DNA of 64,000 nt from Bacteroidales bacterium (GCA_900766975.1 CAAFXO010000032.1:40633-104632), one strand, 5' to 3'; counted from the stretch's first letter, positions 50,041-59,866 are shown. Program-made: numbers and translations. The notes: generated by a model not told the origin, from the letters alone.

Positions 50041-50105
50041 CTATAAGCCTATCAGCCCTATCAGCCCTATTAGCCTATCAGCCCCATCAGCCCCATCAGC
50101 CCTAT
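50041..50105. repeat. 9-bp tandem array (CTATCAGCC) after thiL
   Basis: About seven copies of CTATCAGCC with CCATCAGCC and CTATTAGCC variants, followed by a TCTCTCC-rich stretch. Confidence 0.85.
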
Positions 50106-50169
50106 TTTCTCTCTCCTCTCTCTCCTATTTCACTATCTTTAAATTTTAATAAACTTATTTTAACACCCA

Positions 50170-50204
50170 CAATTAACATAATTAAGTTAATTGTGCTAAT
50201 TTTG
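50170..50204 (+). promoter_or_regulatory. moxR-bat operon promoter with 8-bp inverted-repeat operator
   Basis: The -7 box TAATTTTG lies at 50197-50204. CAATTAAC (50170-50177) and GTTAATTG (50186-50193), a perfect inverted repeat spaced by 8 nt, cover the region between the expected -33 and -7 boxes, where a bound protein would block RNA polymerase. The leader is about 85 nt. Confidence 0.68.
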
Positions 50205-50292
50205 CAGAAAGTTTTAAGGCAGTTGCAGCTCTTGTGTTCTTTTCTGTTTTGTCAAGATGCCTCTCTGCCTGCCAAAAATAAGTTTTTTTCGT

Positions 50293-51288
50293 ATGGATGA
50301 AACAATTAATATTCGAGAACTCCAAGATCTGATTGCTTCGAAAAGCAATTTCGTTAATATGATCCGCACCGGTATGGATCATCACATCGTCGGCCAGAAA
50401 CACCTCGTCGATTCGTTGCTCATTGCCCTTCTCTGCAATGGCCATATCCTCCTCGAGGGTGTCCCCGGTCTTGCCAAAACTTTGGCTATCAAGACTTTGT
50501 CAAATATCGTCGATGCTAAGTTCAGCCGTATCCAGTTCACTCCCGACCTCCTCCCCGCCGATGTCATCGGTACGCTCATCTATAGCGTGAAGCGTGAGTC
50601 GTTCGAAGTGAAGAAGGGTCCCATCTTCGCCAATTTCGTACTCGCTGATGAGATCAACCGTGCCCCCGCCAAGGTGCAGAGTGCTCTCCTCGAGGGTATG
50701 CAGGAACGCCAAGTTACTATCGGCGATAATACCTACCCCCTCCCCACCCCATTCCTCGTGATGGCTACTCAGAACCCTATCGAGCAAGAGGGTACCTACC
50801 AACTCCCCGAGGCTCAAGTCGACCGTTTCCTCCTCAAGGTCGTGATCGGTTATCCAACTCCCGAGGAGGAGAAGAAAATCATCCGTCAGAACATCTATGG
50901 AGCTCCCTCCGAGACCAAAGCTCTCGTTACTCCACAGGATATCCTCGAGGTGCGTCAGATCGTCGAGAAAATCTATATCGATGAGAAGATCGAAAATTAT
51001 ATCGTCGACCTTGTATTCGCTACTCGTATGCCTTCGCGTTTCGGCCTCGACGACCTCAAAAATATCATCTCATTCGGCGCATCTCCTCGTGCCTCAATCA
51101 GCCTCGCCCTCGCTTCGCGTGCATACGCTTTCCTACAGGGTCGCGGTTATGTCATCCCCGAGGATGTGCGATCCGTTTGCCATGACGTCCTCCGCCATCG
51201 CATCGGCCTCTCTTACGAGGCGGAAGCCAATAATATCGGCGCCGATGATGTCATCAATTCTATCCTCGATAAGGTGCAAGTGCCCTAA
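50293..51288 (+). CDS. MoxR-family AAA+ ATPase
   Basis: Start ATG 50293 (331 residues). HILLEGVPGLAKTLAIKTL is Walker A, FVLADEINRAPAKVQSALLEGMQERQVT contains Walker B and the MoxR signature, and ATQNPIEQEGTYQLPEAQVDRFL holds sensor 1 and the arginine finger region. MoxR ATPases act as chaperones for VWA-domain partners, encoded immediately downstream. First gene of the bat operon (gap to DUF58 14 nt). Confidence 0.95.
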   Translation: MDETINIRELQDLIASKSNFVNMIRTGMDHHIVGQKHLVDSLLIALLCNGHILLEGVPGLAKTLAIKTLSNIVDAKFSRIQFTPDLLPADVIGTLIYSVKRESFEVKKGPIFANFVLADEINRAPAKVQSALLEGMQERQVTIGDNTYPLPTPFLVMATQNPIEQEGTYQLPEAQVDRFLLKVVIGYPTPEEEKKIIRQNIYGAPSETKALVTPQDILEVRQIVEKIYIDEKIENYIVDLVFATRMPSRFGLDDLKNIISFGASPRASISLALASRAYAFLQGRGYVIPEDVRSVCHDVLRHRIGLSYEAEANNIGADDVINSILDKVQVP

Positions 51289-51302
51289 GTCTTTTCATTA
51301 TT

Positions 51303-52181
51303 ATGGATGCCAATGAACTTCTGAAGAAGATCCGCAAGATCGAAATCAAAACTCGTGGCCTGAGCCAAAACATCTTTGCCGGCGAGTATCACAGCGCTTT
51401 CAAAGGACGCGGCGTGATTTTCTCCGAGGTCAGAGAGTATATGCCCGGCGACGATGTCCGCGATATCGATTGGAACGTGACTTCTCGCCACAATAAGCCA
51501 TACGTCAAGGTCTACGAAGAGGAACGTGAACTCACTGTCATGCTACTCGTCGACGTGAGCGGTAGCCGCGACTTCGGCGCTTGCGGCGTGGCTAAGAAGG
51601 AACGTATGGCGGAATTAGCAGCTACTCTCGCTTTCTCTTCTATCCAAAATAATGATAAGGTCGGCGTAATCTTTTTCTCCGATAAGATCGAGAAGTTTAT
51701 TCCCCCGAAGAAGGGGCGTAAACATATCTTGCTTATTATCCGAGAAATCATCAATTTTGAGCCCGACAGCACCGGCACCAACATCGACGTGGCTCTGCAG
51801 TTCCTCAACAATGCTATCAAGAAGCGCTCGACTTCCTTCCTTATCTCCGATTTTATCGATGATCATGATTATTCCCGATCGATGACCATCGCCAATCGCA
51901 AGCACGACCTCGCCGCTATCCAGGTCTACGACCGTCGCGATGCCGACCTCCCCAATGTCGGTCTCATCCGCATGAGAGATATGGAGAGTAGTCGCGATGT
52001 CTGGGTCGATACCTCTTCCAAACGTGTGCGCCAAGCCTACGCCCGTAATTGGTATCTACATCAGCAGCAACTCGCTTCGACCACAACTCGCAGCGGCGTC
52101 GATATGGCTTCAGTCACTACCGACGAGGATTTCGTCAAGGCTCTCCTCGGTCTCTTCCGCCGCCGTGCTTTGCTTAGATAG
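51303..52181 (+). CDS. DUF58 domain protein (VWA-like)
   Basis: A 292-residue cytosolic protein. GRGVIFSEVREYMPGDDVRDIDWNVTSRHNKPYVKVYEEERELTVMLLVDVSGS is the DUF58 signature running into a VWA-like fold with the MIDAS start DVSGS. It always accompanies MoxR in such operons and is the likely direct partner. Confidence 0.92.
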   Translation: MDANELLKKIRKIEIKTRGLSQNIFAGEYHSAFKGRGVIFSEVREYMPGDDVRDIDWNVTSRHNKPYVKVYEEERELTVMLLVDVSGSRDFGACGVAKKERMAELAATLAFSSIQNNDKVGVIFFSDKIEKFIPPKKGRKHILLIIREIINFEPDSTGTNIDVALQFLNNAIKKRSTSFLISDFIDDHDYSRSMTIANRKHDLAAIQVYDRRDADLPNVGLIRMRDMESSRDVWVDTSSKRVRQAYARNWYLHQQQLASTTTRSGVDMASVTTDEDFVKALLGLFRRRALLR

Positions 52182-52206
52182 TTTTTTTACCTCTTCTCCC
52201 GCTGTT

Positions 52207-53256
52207 ATGACTCTTAAGCGTTTATATATTTCTTTAACCCTCTCTCTGATCGCGGTCGTTGCTCCGATCGCTTCCCTTGCCGCATCTCCTGTGGTCAAGG
52301 CAAGCCTCGATTCGGTCAACCTCCTCATGGGTAAGATGACAACCCTGCATCTTAAAGTCTCGCAACCCAAGGATGCTAAGGGGCGATTCCCCATGTTCGA
52401 TAATATCCAAAATACCGGATTCGTTACCCTCTGCGGCGATAGCATCGAACTGCGTGCCCCGGCTCGCATCGATACCACTCGCTCCGGCAATTTTGTCGAT
52501 CTGACTTTCGAAGTCCCGCTTCAGGCTTTCGATTCCGGCTATTACCAACTCCCGGAGATACCATACATCATCGGCAAGGATACTATACACTCCAATTCCT
52601 TTGCACTCAAGGTATTTCCCGTTGTTGTTAAGGATAATGAACCGATCGATGATTACGCCTCTGCATCCGATCCCGAGGATTCTTCCTTCTTAGATTATAT
52701 CCCTGATGTGATCTATTATTATTGGTGGGCGTTCATCCTCGGTTTTGCACTTCTCGCTCTGGCACTTTACCTCATCTTGCGCTATCGCCGCGATGGATAT
52801 ATCATCCCTCCCAAACCGGAACCGGCCCCCGATGTAGTGGCTTTCGCCGCACTCAGAGCGCTGAAGGAGAAAAACCTCTGGCAGCAGGGGCTCGAGAAGG
52901 ATTATTATACCGAACTCACCGAGATCCTCCGTATATATCTCTTCAAACGCTTCGGCATCAATGCCATGGAGATGACTTCTCGCCAGATCTTGGCGTCGCT
53001 CAATGCTCGCGAAGACCTCAAGGATAAACGCAATTATTTCCGCCAGATCCTCAATATGGCTGATTTCGTTAAGTTCGCTAAGGTGCGGCCCCTCCCCGAT
53101 GATAATGTCGAGGCTTTCGACAATGCTTATAAATTCGTAGAGGAAACCAAACCGCAACCCCTCTCCGAGGAGCAGAACACCAATGACGTCGTTATCCCGC
53201 AGAAAGTACCCGCCAAGAAGTTCCAATTTAAGAAAAAGAAAGGAGGTAAAGCATGA
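52207..53256 (+). CDS. Membrane protein of the bat operon, DUF4381-like
   Basis: Start ATG 52207 (349 residues); the frame opens earlier only inside DUF58. A signal peptide (about 1-26) is followed by a periplasmic beta domain (about 30-150), a TM (about 172-194: YYYWWAFILGFALLALALYLIL) and a cytosolic helical part with LKEKNLWQQGLEKDYYTELTEILRIYLFKRFGINAMEMTSRQIL, the DUF4381 pattern. Ends with a Lys-rich tail. It overlaps batA by 4 nt. Confidence 0.8.
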   Translation: MTLKRLYISLTLSLIAVVAPIASLAASPVVKASLDSVNLLMGKMTTLHLKVSQPKDAKGRFPMFDNIQNTGFVTLCGDSIELRAPARIDTTRSGNFVDLTFEVPLQAFDSGYYQLPEIPYIIGKDTIHSNSFALKVFPVVVKDNEPIDDYASASDPEDSSFLDYIPDVIYYYWWAFILGFALLALALYLILRYRRDGYIIPPKPEPAPDVVAFAALRALKEKNLWQQGLEKDYYTELTEILRIYLFKRFGINAMEMTSRQILASLNAREDLKDKRNYFRQILNMADFVKFAKVRPLPDDNVEAFDNAYKFVEETKPQPLSEEQNTNDVVIPQKVPAKKFQFKKKKGGKA

Positions 53257-54230
53257 TTTTCGCCAAGCCTTATCTGCTCTTCCTCCTCATATTGCTTATA
53301 CCCCTCGTGGCGTGGTATGTCTGGAAGTGGCGCAAGTCCGACCCCTCTGTCGGCGTCTCGACTGTCGCCCCGATCCTCTCTTTCGGCACTCCCTATAAGG
53401 TGTGGGTGATGCATGTGGCTTTCGCCTTGCAGGTTATCGCCGTCGGCGCGGTCATCGTGGCGTTGGCTCGCCCTCAGACCCACGATAGCCAACATTCTTC
53501 CAGCATCGAGGGCACTGACATCGTACTGGCTCTCGACATCTCCAGCAGTATGCTCGCCAATGACCTCCAACCCAACCGCATCCAGGCTGCCAAGGAGGTG
53601 GCTTCGAAGTTCGTCTCACGTCGCGACAATGATAATATCGGCCTCGTCGTCTTCTCCGGTGAAAGCCTCTCGCTGATGCCCCTCACCACCGACCGAGCCT
53701 CGGTCATCAACGCTATCTCTGCAGCCCAAACCGGAGCACTCAATGATGGTACTGCCATCGGCGACGGTATCGCTTCGGCAATCAACCGCCTTATCTCCGG
53801 CCAAGCCAAGTCGAAGAGCATTATACTCCTCACCGACGGTACCAACAATGCCGGTGATGTCGCTCCCGCTACTGCCGCTCAAATCGCCAAGCAGAAGGGT
53901 ATACGCATATATGCCATCGGTGTCGGTACCAACGGCTCGATACAAATCACCGACCCTTACGGCTTCTCCACTACTACGATGGAAACCAAAATCGATGAGG
54001 CTACCCTCAAAAGCATCGCCTCTGCCACCGGCGGTAAGTATTTCCGTGCCACCGATACTCATACGTTGAGAAATGTCTTTGCCGAAATCGACCAACTCGA
54101 GAAGTCAAAGATCAATGTCAACAATTATACACAGACCGAGGAGAATTTCTTACCCTGGATCTTGATCGCTGTCGCCGCGCTCGCCATCAGCCTCTTGCTC
54201 CGCTATACTCTCCTGCGTCGTGTCCCATAA
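53253..54230 (+). CDS. batA: BatA, VWA-domain membrane protein
   Basis: A 325-residue protein: two N-terminal TMs (about 6-24 and 55-75), a VWA domain whose MIDAS is DISSS (VLALDISSSMLAND) with later TGALNDGTAIGD and LLTDGTNNAG, and a C-terminal TM (about 300-320). In Bacteroides fragilis bat genes are linked to aerotolerance. ATGA overlap with the preceding gene indicates coupled translation. Confidence 0.92.
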   Translation: MIFAKPYLLFLLILLIPLVAWYVWKWRKSDPSVGVSTVAPILSFGTPYKVWVMHVAFALQVIAVGAVIVALARPQTHDSQHSSSIEGTDIVLALDISSSMLANDLQPNRIQAAKEVASKFVSRRDNDNIGLVVFSGESLSLMPLTTDRASVINAISAAQTGALNDGTAIGDGIASAINRLISGQAKSKSIILLTDGTNNAGDVAPATAAQIAKQKGIRIYAIGVGTNGSIQITDPYGFSTTTMETKIDEATLKSIASATGGKYFRATDTHTLRNVFAEIDQLEKSKINVNNYTQTEENFLPWILIAVAALAISLLLRYTLLRRVP

Positions 54231-54242
54231 TTTTGTCTCGCT

Positions 54243-55289
54243 ATGTTTAGTTTCGCATATCCTTATCTGCTATTTCTCCTGATTCTCGTGCCGGTGATAG
54301 CCTTGCTCTATTTCCTGGCTCGCAGGGCGCGTTGCAGTAAACTAAAAAAGTTCGGCCGCCGCGAGGTGCTCGCTTCGCTCATGCCCGAGGTCTCTCCCTA
54401 TAAACCCCCTCTGAAACTCATATTCGCCCTCTTGGCGCTCACTTCTCTTATCTTCGCCTTGGCGCGCCCTTGGGGTGGTATCAAGGATGAGAAAACCGTC
54501 AAGAAGGGTATCGAGGTCGTTATCGCTGTCGATGCCTCTAATTCGATGTTTGCATCTGCCGGCGATTCCCCCGATGGCCCCGACCGTATGCGCACCGCCA
54601 AACTTATCCTCGAGAAGCTTATCAACCGCCTCGATAACGACCGCGTCGGGCTTATCGTTTATGCCGCCAAGGCCTATACTCTCATCCCTGTCACCAATGA
54701 CTATGTGTCGGCGAAAATGTTCCTCAATTCGATCGATCCATCCCAGATCGCTCAACAGGGCACCAACATCACCGATGCTGTAAGCATGGCTGTCGCTTCT
54801 TTCAGCGAGGATAAAAATATCGGCAAGGCGATCATCCTTATCACCGATGCCGAGGAACTCGAGGATAAGGAGAGCGTCATGAATGCCGTTAAGGAGGCCG
54901 CTTCGCATGGCATCCAAGTCAATGTCATCGGTGTCGGTTCGGCTACTCCCGTCACTATCCCCGAAAATGGCGGCCTTATGATCGATGACCAAACCGGACA
55001 ACCTGTCCGCACTGCTCTCGACGAAAAACTCGCCGCCGATATCGCCGCTAAGGGTAAGGGTATATATGTCAATGCTTCCGCTTCTGACGCCCTCAACGAC
55101 CTCGATTCGCAACTCTCGACTCTCAAGAAGTCTACTCTCCAGTCGAGCTCTTATTCCAAACATGATGAACTTTTCTATATCTTCGCCATCATCGCTCTCG
55201 TTTGCTTGGTAATCGATATCTTGCTGCTCGACACTAAGATCAGCTGGCTCGATAAGTTCACTTTCTTTAAAAAGGAGGATAAGAAATGA
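54243..55289 (+). CDS. batB: BatB, VWA-domain membrane protein
   Basis: A 348-residue paralogue of BatA with two N-terminal TMs, a VWA with DASNS (VIAVDASNSMFASA), QGTNITDAV and LITDAEELED, and a C-terminal TM (about 308-328). It overlaps batC by 4 nt (ATGA). Confidence 0.92.
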   Translation: MFSFAYPYLLFLLILVPVIALLYFLARRARCSKLKKFGRREVLASLMPEVSPYKPPLKLIFALLALTSLIFALARPWGGIKDEKTVKKGIEVVIAVDASNSMFASAGDSPDGPDRMRTAKLILEKLINRLDNDRVGLIVYAAKAYTLIPVTNDYVSAKMFLNSIDPSQIAQQGTNITDAVSMAVASFSEDKNIGKAIILITDAEELEDKESVMNAVKEAASHGIQVNVIGVGSATPVTIPENGGLMIDDQTGQPVRTALDEKLAADIAAKGKGIYVNASASDALNDLDSQLSTLKKSTLQSSSYSKHDELFYIFAIIALVCLVIDILLLDTKISWLDKFTFFKKEDKK

Positions 55290-56062
55290 ATTTAAACGTT
55301 TTTAGATATATCTCGGTTATCGCCCTATTTTCCGTTATCGCCGCTGTAGTCACCCCTTTCTCGGCTTCGGCTCAGTCGACGCGTACCGAACGCCGACATA
55401 TCAATACCGGTAATCGCCTCTATGAGCAAAGCAAGTTTGCCGACGCTCAGCGAGAGTATCAGGCTGCCCTCAAGGCTAACCCCTCTTCTGCCGTAGCTAC
55501 CTACAACCTCGGTCTCTCTCAGCTCCGCCAGATCAAAAATCTCAAGGATACTACCTCCCAAAATGCCGGCCTTCGTAAGGAGGCGGTTAGCAATCTCTCT
55601 GCCGTTGCTAATATGGCTGCTTCCAAACCGGGCCTCGCCGCTAAGGCTAATTATAACCTCGGTAATATGGAGTTCAATTCCGAAAATTATAAGGGGGCTA
55701 TCGATTATTATAAGCAGTCGCTTCGCATCGACCCCTCTGATGAACGTGCTCGCAAGAACCTCCGTATAGCCCAAAAGAAACTCCAACAGCAACAGCAAAA
55801 CCAAGATAAGAAGGACCAAGATAAGAAGGATCAGGATAAACAAGACCAAGACAAGAAGGATCAACAGCAACAGCAGCAGAAGCAGGATCAACAGGATCAG
55901 CAGAAGCAAGATCAGCAGAAGGATCAGCAGATCAGCCCCCAAACTTCTCAGCAGATCCTCCAGGCTGTCGATAATAAGGAGAATGCCGTCAGGGCTCGTG
56001 TTAACAAAGCCAATTCCGGCAAGAAGTCGGGTGAGGTTGCAAGAAGTGTAAGAAGATGGTGA
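55286..56062 (+). CDS. batC: BatC, TPR protein with Gln/Asp/Lys tail
   Basis: A 258-residue protein: signal peptide (about 1-30), three TPR-like helices pairs (GNRLYEQSKFADAQREYQAALKANPSS, YNLGNMEFNSENYKGAIDYYKQSLRIDPSD), then a ~55-residue low-complexity Gln/Asp/Lys segment with a QDKKD repeat. The TPR part should bind the other Bat proteins in the periplasm. The repeat DNA (15-bp unit near 55802-55862) may vary in length. Confidence 0.88.
   Translation: MNLNVFRYISVIALFSVIAAVVTPFSASAQSTRTERRHINTGNRLYEQSKFADAQREYQAALKANPSSAVATYNLGLSQLRQIKNLKDTTSQNAGLRKEAVSNLSAVANMAASKPGLAAKANYNLGNMEFNSENYKGAIDYYKQSLRIDPSDERARKNLRIAQKKLQQQQQNQDKKDQDKKDQDKQDQDKKDQQQQQQKQDQQDQQKQDQQKDQQISPQTSQQILQAVDNKENAVRARVNKANSGKKSGEVARSVRRW
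55802..55862 (+). repeat. 15-bp in-frame repeat in batC
   Basis: Four near copies of CAAGATAAGAAGGAC encoding QDKKD. Confidence 0.75.
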
Positions 56063-56970
56063 TACGTCGTATTTTCCTCCCCCTCTTGGCTATCCTCTTC
56101 TGCATACCTGCAGTGTGCGCCGATAGCCCCGCCAAAGATAAGGCTCCTGAGCTTTTCATCGAGTGTCTCCTCGGCGATGATGTAGTCTATGAGCGACAAC
56201 CCGTCTCAGCCGTCATCACCCTCTTTAGCACAACTCCCGATGTGGCTTCAGCCGAAGTCATCTCTGATGTCGCACTCAATAAGGGGGAGTTCGCCTCCCT
56301 CCAACCGGTCTCTCCCGCAGGTCATTCTTATCGCAAAACCATCAAGGGAGTAGAGTATTATTGCTATCCTCTCCGCGCTTTTATGTTCTCCATGGCTGAG
56401 ACGGGTAGCTATTCCCTCGACCATGGCGAGTTCCAAATCGCCATCTCAATCCCACAAGTGGTCAATGATCCCTTCTGGGGTCGTATACGTACCTCAAAAC
56501 TCGAGTCTTTTAAGGTGCCGGTCCGCAAGTCTTCGTTCAAGGTCAAGTCTCTCCCTAATCCGCCGGAGAGTATCGATTTCTCCGGTTCGGTAGGAAAGTT
56601 CTCTATCGAAACTGTTATCCCTAAGGGTAATATTTATGTCAATGAGGAGGCTACCGCTATTATCGTGCTCCGCGGCACCGGACTGATCGCTGAACAAACC
56701 ATGCCGGAGTATCGCGGCGCTTTCTCTCACGGCGTTAAACTTAAGTCGGTGTCGGAGTCGCGCACTGCAGCCTACGATGATGGTGTCATGATCTCCGAAC
56801 TCCACTTGGAGTGCACTTTTATCCCTACATCTTCTTCCGATGCCGAAATCGGCGTCGTGTCGTTCGATTATTTCGACCCCGAAAGCAAGAAGTATGTCAA
56901 AGCAGAATCCACTCCGGTCAAGGTCGAAGTTAAATCATCTGTAGCCAAACGCCAATCCCTCTCCATATAA
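56056..56970 (+). CDS. Short BatD-like protein without membrane anchor
   Basis: A 304-residue protein with a signal peptide (about 1-22). The LFIECLLGDDVVYERQPVSAVITLFS opening and the later NPPESIDFSGSVGKFSIETVIPKGNIYVNEEATAIIVLRGTGLI follow the BatD repeat pattern (P.DFSGAVG.F.....), and match the same region of the next, longer gene. No TM follows, so it would be periplasmic. It overlaps batC by 7 nt. Confidence 0.8.
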   Translation: MVIRRIFLPLLAILFCIPAVCADSPAKDKAPELFIECLLGDDVVYERQPVSAVITLFSTTPDVASAEVISDVALNKGEFASLQPVSPAGHSYRKTIKGVEYYCYPLRAFMFSMAETGSYSLDHGEFQIAISIPQVVNDPFWGRIRTSKLESFKVPVRKSSFKVKSLPNPPESIDFSGSVGKFSIETVIPKGNIYVNEEATAIIVLRGTGLIAEQTMPEYRGAFSHGVKLKSVSESRTAAYDDGVMISELHLECTFIPTSSSDAEIGVVSFDYFDPESKKYVKAESTPVKVEVKSSVAKRQSLSI

Positions 56971-56983
56971 TCCAATTGTAGTC

Positions 56984-58795
56984 ATGTTTAGAAGATTCAT
57001 CATATTATCCTCGCTCCTTTTTTCCCTCGCTTGCGCCTGGGCAGGTTCGGTTCATCTCTCCATCGAACCGCAACGCGGCAAGCGCTCGATTGAGGTCGGC
57101 GATATGTTCTACCTTTATGTCAAGGTCTCGGATATATCTGCTCGCCCCAATCAGCCTTCTCTACCCGGCGCTAAATTGATCTATTTCGAACAGACCGGTT
57201 CGGAGTCCCGCTTCGAAAGCGTCAATGGCGTCAGCCGACAGTCTTCGTCGGTGATCTATACCGCAACATTCCGCGCTCTCAAGGAGGGGTCTTATTCTTT
57301 CGGCCCAATCAATGTCGGCGGCGCCAAGAGTAATCAGGTGAAGTATGCCATCGGTGCTCCGATGCCGCAAAACAATACCCCTGCCACACCCTCCGGCGGA
57401 AATGCCAAACCTGCCCCCGATGGTAGTGACAAACCAAAGTATATCGGCAAGGGTGACGGAAATCTTTTCCTCCGTGCCAATGTCTCGTCTTCTTCCGCCT
57501 ACGAGCAGCAGGCTATCGTTTATACCGTTAAACTTTACACCACCTACGATGCTATCAAGTTTATCGGCGCGACTTCTGCTCCGAAGTTCGACGGTTTCGT
57601 CGTCGAGGAGTCTAAGGAGGTCTCCAATTCTCTCTCTTACGAAACTTACGAGGGTAAGACCTACGCCACTGCCGTCATCGCTCGCTATATCATCTTCCCG
57701 CAGATGACCGGCTCGCTTAAGGTCACCGGTAATACTTATACCATCTCGGTCGACCGACGTGAGTATTACCATGATTCTTATTACGGCAGTATGTCGTTCG
57801 CTGTGCCTATGCAACTCAATGTCACCCCCAATGACCTGGTGATCAATGTAAAGGCTCTACCCACCCCCAAACCTGCCGATTTCTCCGGCGCTGTCGGCGA
57901 TTTCTCCATCTCTTCTTCGCTCCCCGGTTCGCAGTTTAAGACCAATCAGGCCGCTTCTATTGTATATAAGGTGCAGGGTACCGGTAATATCAAGTATGTT
58001 CAGCTCCCCGATCTGTCGGCTCTCTTCCCCGCCGATATCGAGATATATACCCCCAAGAATACGCAGGATGTCAAGGTCGGCGCATCTTCCGTTTCCGGTT
58101 CGGTGTCGTTCGATTATTCTTTCATGCCTCTCGAGGAGGGTACGTTCAAGATCCCGGATGTGAAACTTATATATTTCGACCCCGTGGCTGAGGAGTATAA
58201 GACCTCCGTTGCCAAAGGCTATACCATCAATGTCGGAAAGGGTGCCGGCTCGAAGTCGGCGCGCCGCAATCATCTCCGCTTCGAACAGAAGTTGCTCGAT
58301 GTCGACACAGATGATCTCCGCCTATCTCGCTCGCCGATGGTATATTCATTCTCTTATTGGTTATGGTATATCCTCCCCGTGGTGATTCTCCTCACTTCCT
58401 TTATTTTCTATCACCGTTATGTCTCTCTCCATGCCGATATGGTGGCTTTCAACAGCCGTCGCGCCAATAAGATGGCTCGCCGTCGTCTCCGCAAGGCTAA
58501 TGCCGCTATCCGTCAGAATGACCATGACCGATTCTACGACGAACTCCTCCTCGCTCTCTGGGGATATCTCGGCGATAAACTCAAGATGCCTACCTCGGAG
58601 CTGATGCGCGATAATGTACGCCAAGTCCTCGTCGAAAAGTCTATCAGCTCTGATACCATCGACCTCTTCATCCGTATCATCGATGATGCCGAGTTCGCCA
58701 AATATTCTCCCGCTGCTGCCGGTCAGACCATCAAGGAGGCTTATCAAGAGGCCGCTGATATCATCGACCGCCTCGAGAAGGAGTTTAAGAAGTAG
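56984..58795 (+). CDS. batD: BatD, large membrane protein
   Basis: A 603-residue protein: signal peptide (about 1-21), Ig-like beta repeats to about 440 (KPADFSGAVGDFSISSSLPGSQFKTNQAASIVYKVQGTGNI), a TM (about 460-480) and a C-terminal cytosolic helical domain (FYDELLLALWGYLGDKLKMPTSELMRDNVRQVLVEK). The longest Bat component; likely a scaffold across the inner membrane. Starts 13 nt after the short BatD-like gene. Confidence 0.9.
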   Translation: MFRRFIILSSLLFSLACAWAGSVHLSIEPQRGKRSIEVGDMFYLYVKVSDISARPNQPSLPGAKLIYFEQTGSESRFESVNGVSRQSSSVIYTATFRALKEGSYSFGPINVGGAKSNQVKYAIGAPMPQNNTPATPSGGNAKPAPDGSDKPKYIGKGDGNLFLRANVSSSSAYEQQAIVYTVKLYTTYDAIKFIGATSAPKFDGFVVEESKEVSNSLSYETYEGKTYATAVIARYIIFPQMTGSLKVTGNTYTISVDRREYYHDSYYGSMSFAVPMQLNVTPNDLVINVKALPTPKPADFSGAVGDFSISSSLPGSQFKTNQAASIVYKVQGTGNIKYVQLPDLSALFPADIEIYTPKNTQDVKVGASSVSGSVSFDYSFMPLEEGTFKIPDVKLIYFDPVAEEYKTSVAKGYTINVGKGAGSKSARRNHLRFEQKLLDVDTDDLRLSRSPMVYSFSYWLWYILPVVILLTSFIFYHRYVSLHADMVAFNSRRANKMARRRLRKANAAIRQNDHDRFYDELLLALWGYLGDKLKMPTSELMRDNVRQVLVEKSISSDTIDLFIRIIDDAEFAKYSPAAAGQTIKEAYQEAADIIDRLEKEFKK

Positions 58796-58849
58796 TATCA
58801 TTTCGTTTAGATGTAGTTTTGTCTTACCTCGTTTTGATTCAATTCAGTT

Positions 58850-59674
58850 ATGTTTAAGTTGATGTCTCGTTATATTCATTATATATTGTCGCTCGTGGCT
58901 ATCTCTCTCCTTCCGACTCTCGCTGCGGCGCAGTCTGTTGCTGTTGCCGATTCCGCTTATTCTCAAGGGGATTATTCCCGCGCTATCCTCCTCTATGATT
59001 CGATTGCGCGTCAAAAGGGCGTCTCTTCGGAACTGCTCTATAATCTTGGTAATGCTTACGCGCGAGGCGGCGATTATGGCAATGCCATGGTGTCCTACCT
59101 CCGAGCACTCCGCATCGACCCCTCCAATTCCCTCGCCAAGGCTAATGTCATGTATATCGAGTCTAAGGTCTCCGAAAATAATCGCGCCGAACTCAAGGGT
59201 AAGAAGCTCTCGTTAGACCCCGATGCCCCCTCGTTCTTCTCTTCGATCCGTAATTTTATCGTCAGAGATCACCTCTCCGATTCTTGGGCTGTCTGGGCTG
59301 CAATATTCTTTATCCTCTTCGTGGTTTGCCTCGCCGCTTATATCTATTTCGGCGATGTCCTGATCCGTAAGATCGGTTTCTTCGGCGGTCTCTCCACTCT
59401 TTTCCTCTCGATCGTGATGGTGGTCTTCTCGCTGATGGCTGCCTCTTATCATAGCAGCGAGGGTGTCATCCTCTCACCCAAGGTCAAACTCCTTAGCGAG
59501 GCTTCTGCTTCCGCCAAGGAGATGCCTGTGCCTCTGACACGAGGCACTCGACTCTCTATCCTCGACTCTCAAACCAAGGAGGAGGGTAAGGCTCCGGAAT
59601 GGTACAAAGTCAGACTCAACTCCGATTTCGTCGGTTGGATCTCTGCCGCCGATTTCCTCCCCGTCGAACCCTGA
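58850..59674 (+). CDS. batE: BatE, TPR and SH3-like protein
   Basis: A 274-residue protein: signal peptide (about 1-25), TPRs (ADSAYSQGDYSRAILLYDSIARQKGVSSELLYNLGNAYARGGDYGNAMVSYLRALRIDPSN), two TM segments (about 142-165, 172-195) and a C-terminal SH3-like module (TRGTRLSILDSQTKEEGKAPEWYKVRLNSDFVGWISAADF). Last gene of the operon. A TAGTTTTG word at 58814-58821 might give it an extra promoter. Confidence 0.88.
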   Translation: MFKLMSRYIHYILSLVAISLLPTLAAAQSVAVADSAYSQGDYSRAILLYDSIARQKGVSSELLYNLGNAYARGGDYGNAMVSYLRALRIDPSNSLAKANVMYIESKVSENNRAELKGKKLSLDPDAPSFFSSIRNFIVRDHLSDSWAVWAAIFFILFVVCLAAYIYFGDVLIRKIGFFGGLSTLFLSIVMVVFSLMAASYHSSEGVILSPKVKLLSEASASAKEMPVPLTRGTRLSILDSQTKEEGKAPEWYKVRLNSDFVGWISAADFLPVEP

Positions 59675-59769
59675 TTTTAGCATTTTTGACCCCTTTTTTC
59701 TGTCAGATTGCAACCATTTTTCGACTTTTTACAAAAATATGTTTAATAACACCATATATTTTCTCGTTT

Positions 59770-59777
59770 TAGTTTTG
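59770..59777 (+). promoter_or_regulatory. -7 box for the small HTH gene
   Basis: TAGTTTTG, 89 nt before the start at 59867; the -33 box is only a rough match (GTTTAA). Confidence 0.45.
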
Positions 59778-59866
59778 TAAAATCACCTTTTTTTTCTAAT
59801 TTAGCAAAACGTAAACGATACTCTCCATCGAAAACTCGAATAGTAACTTATTAAATTCTAATAATT

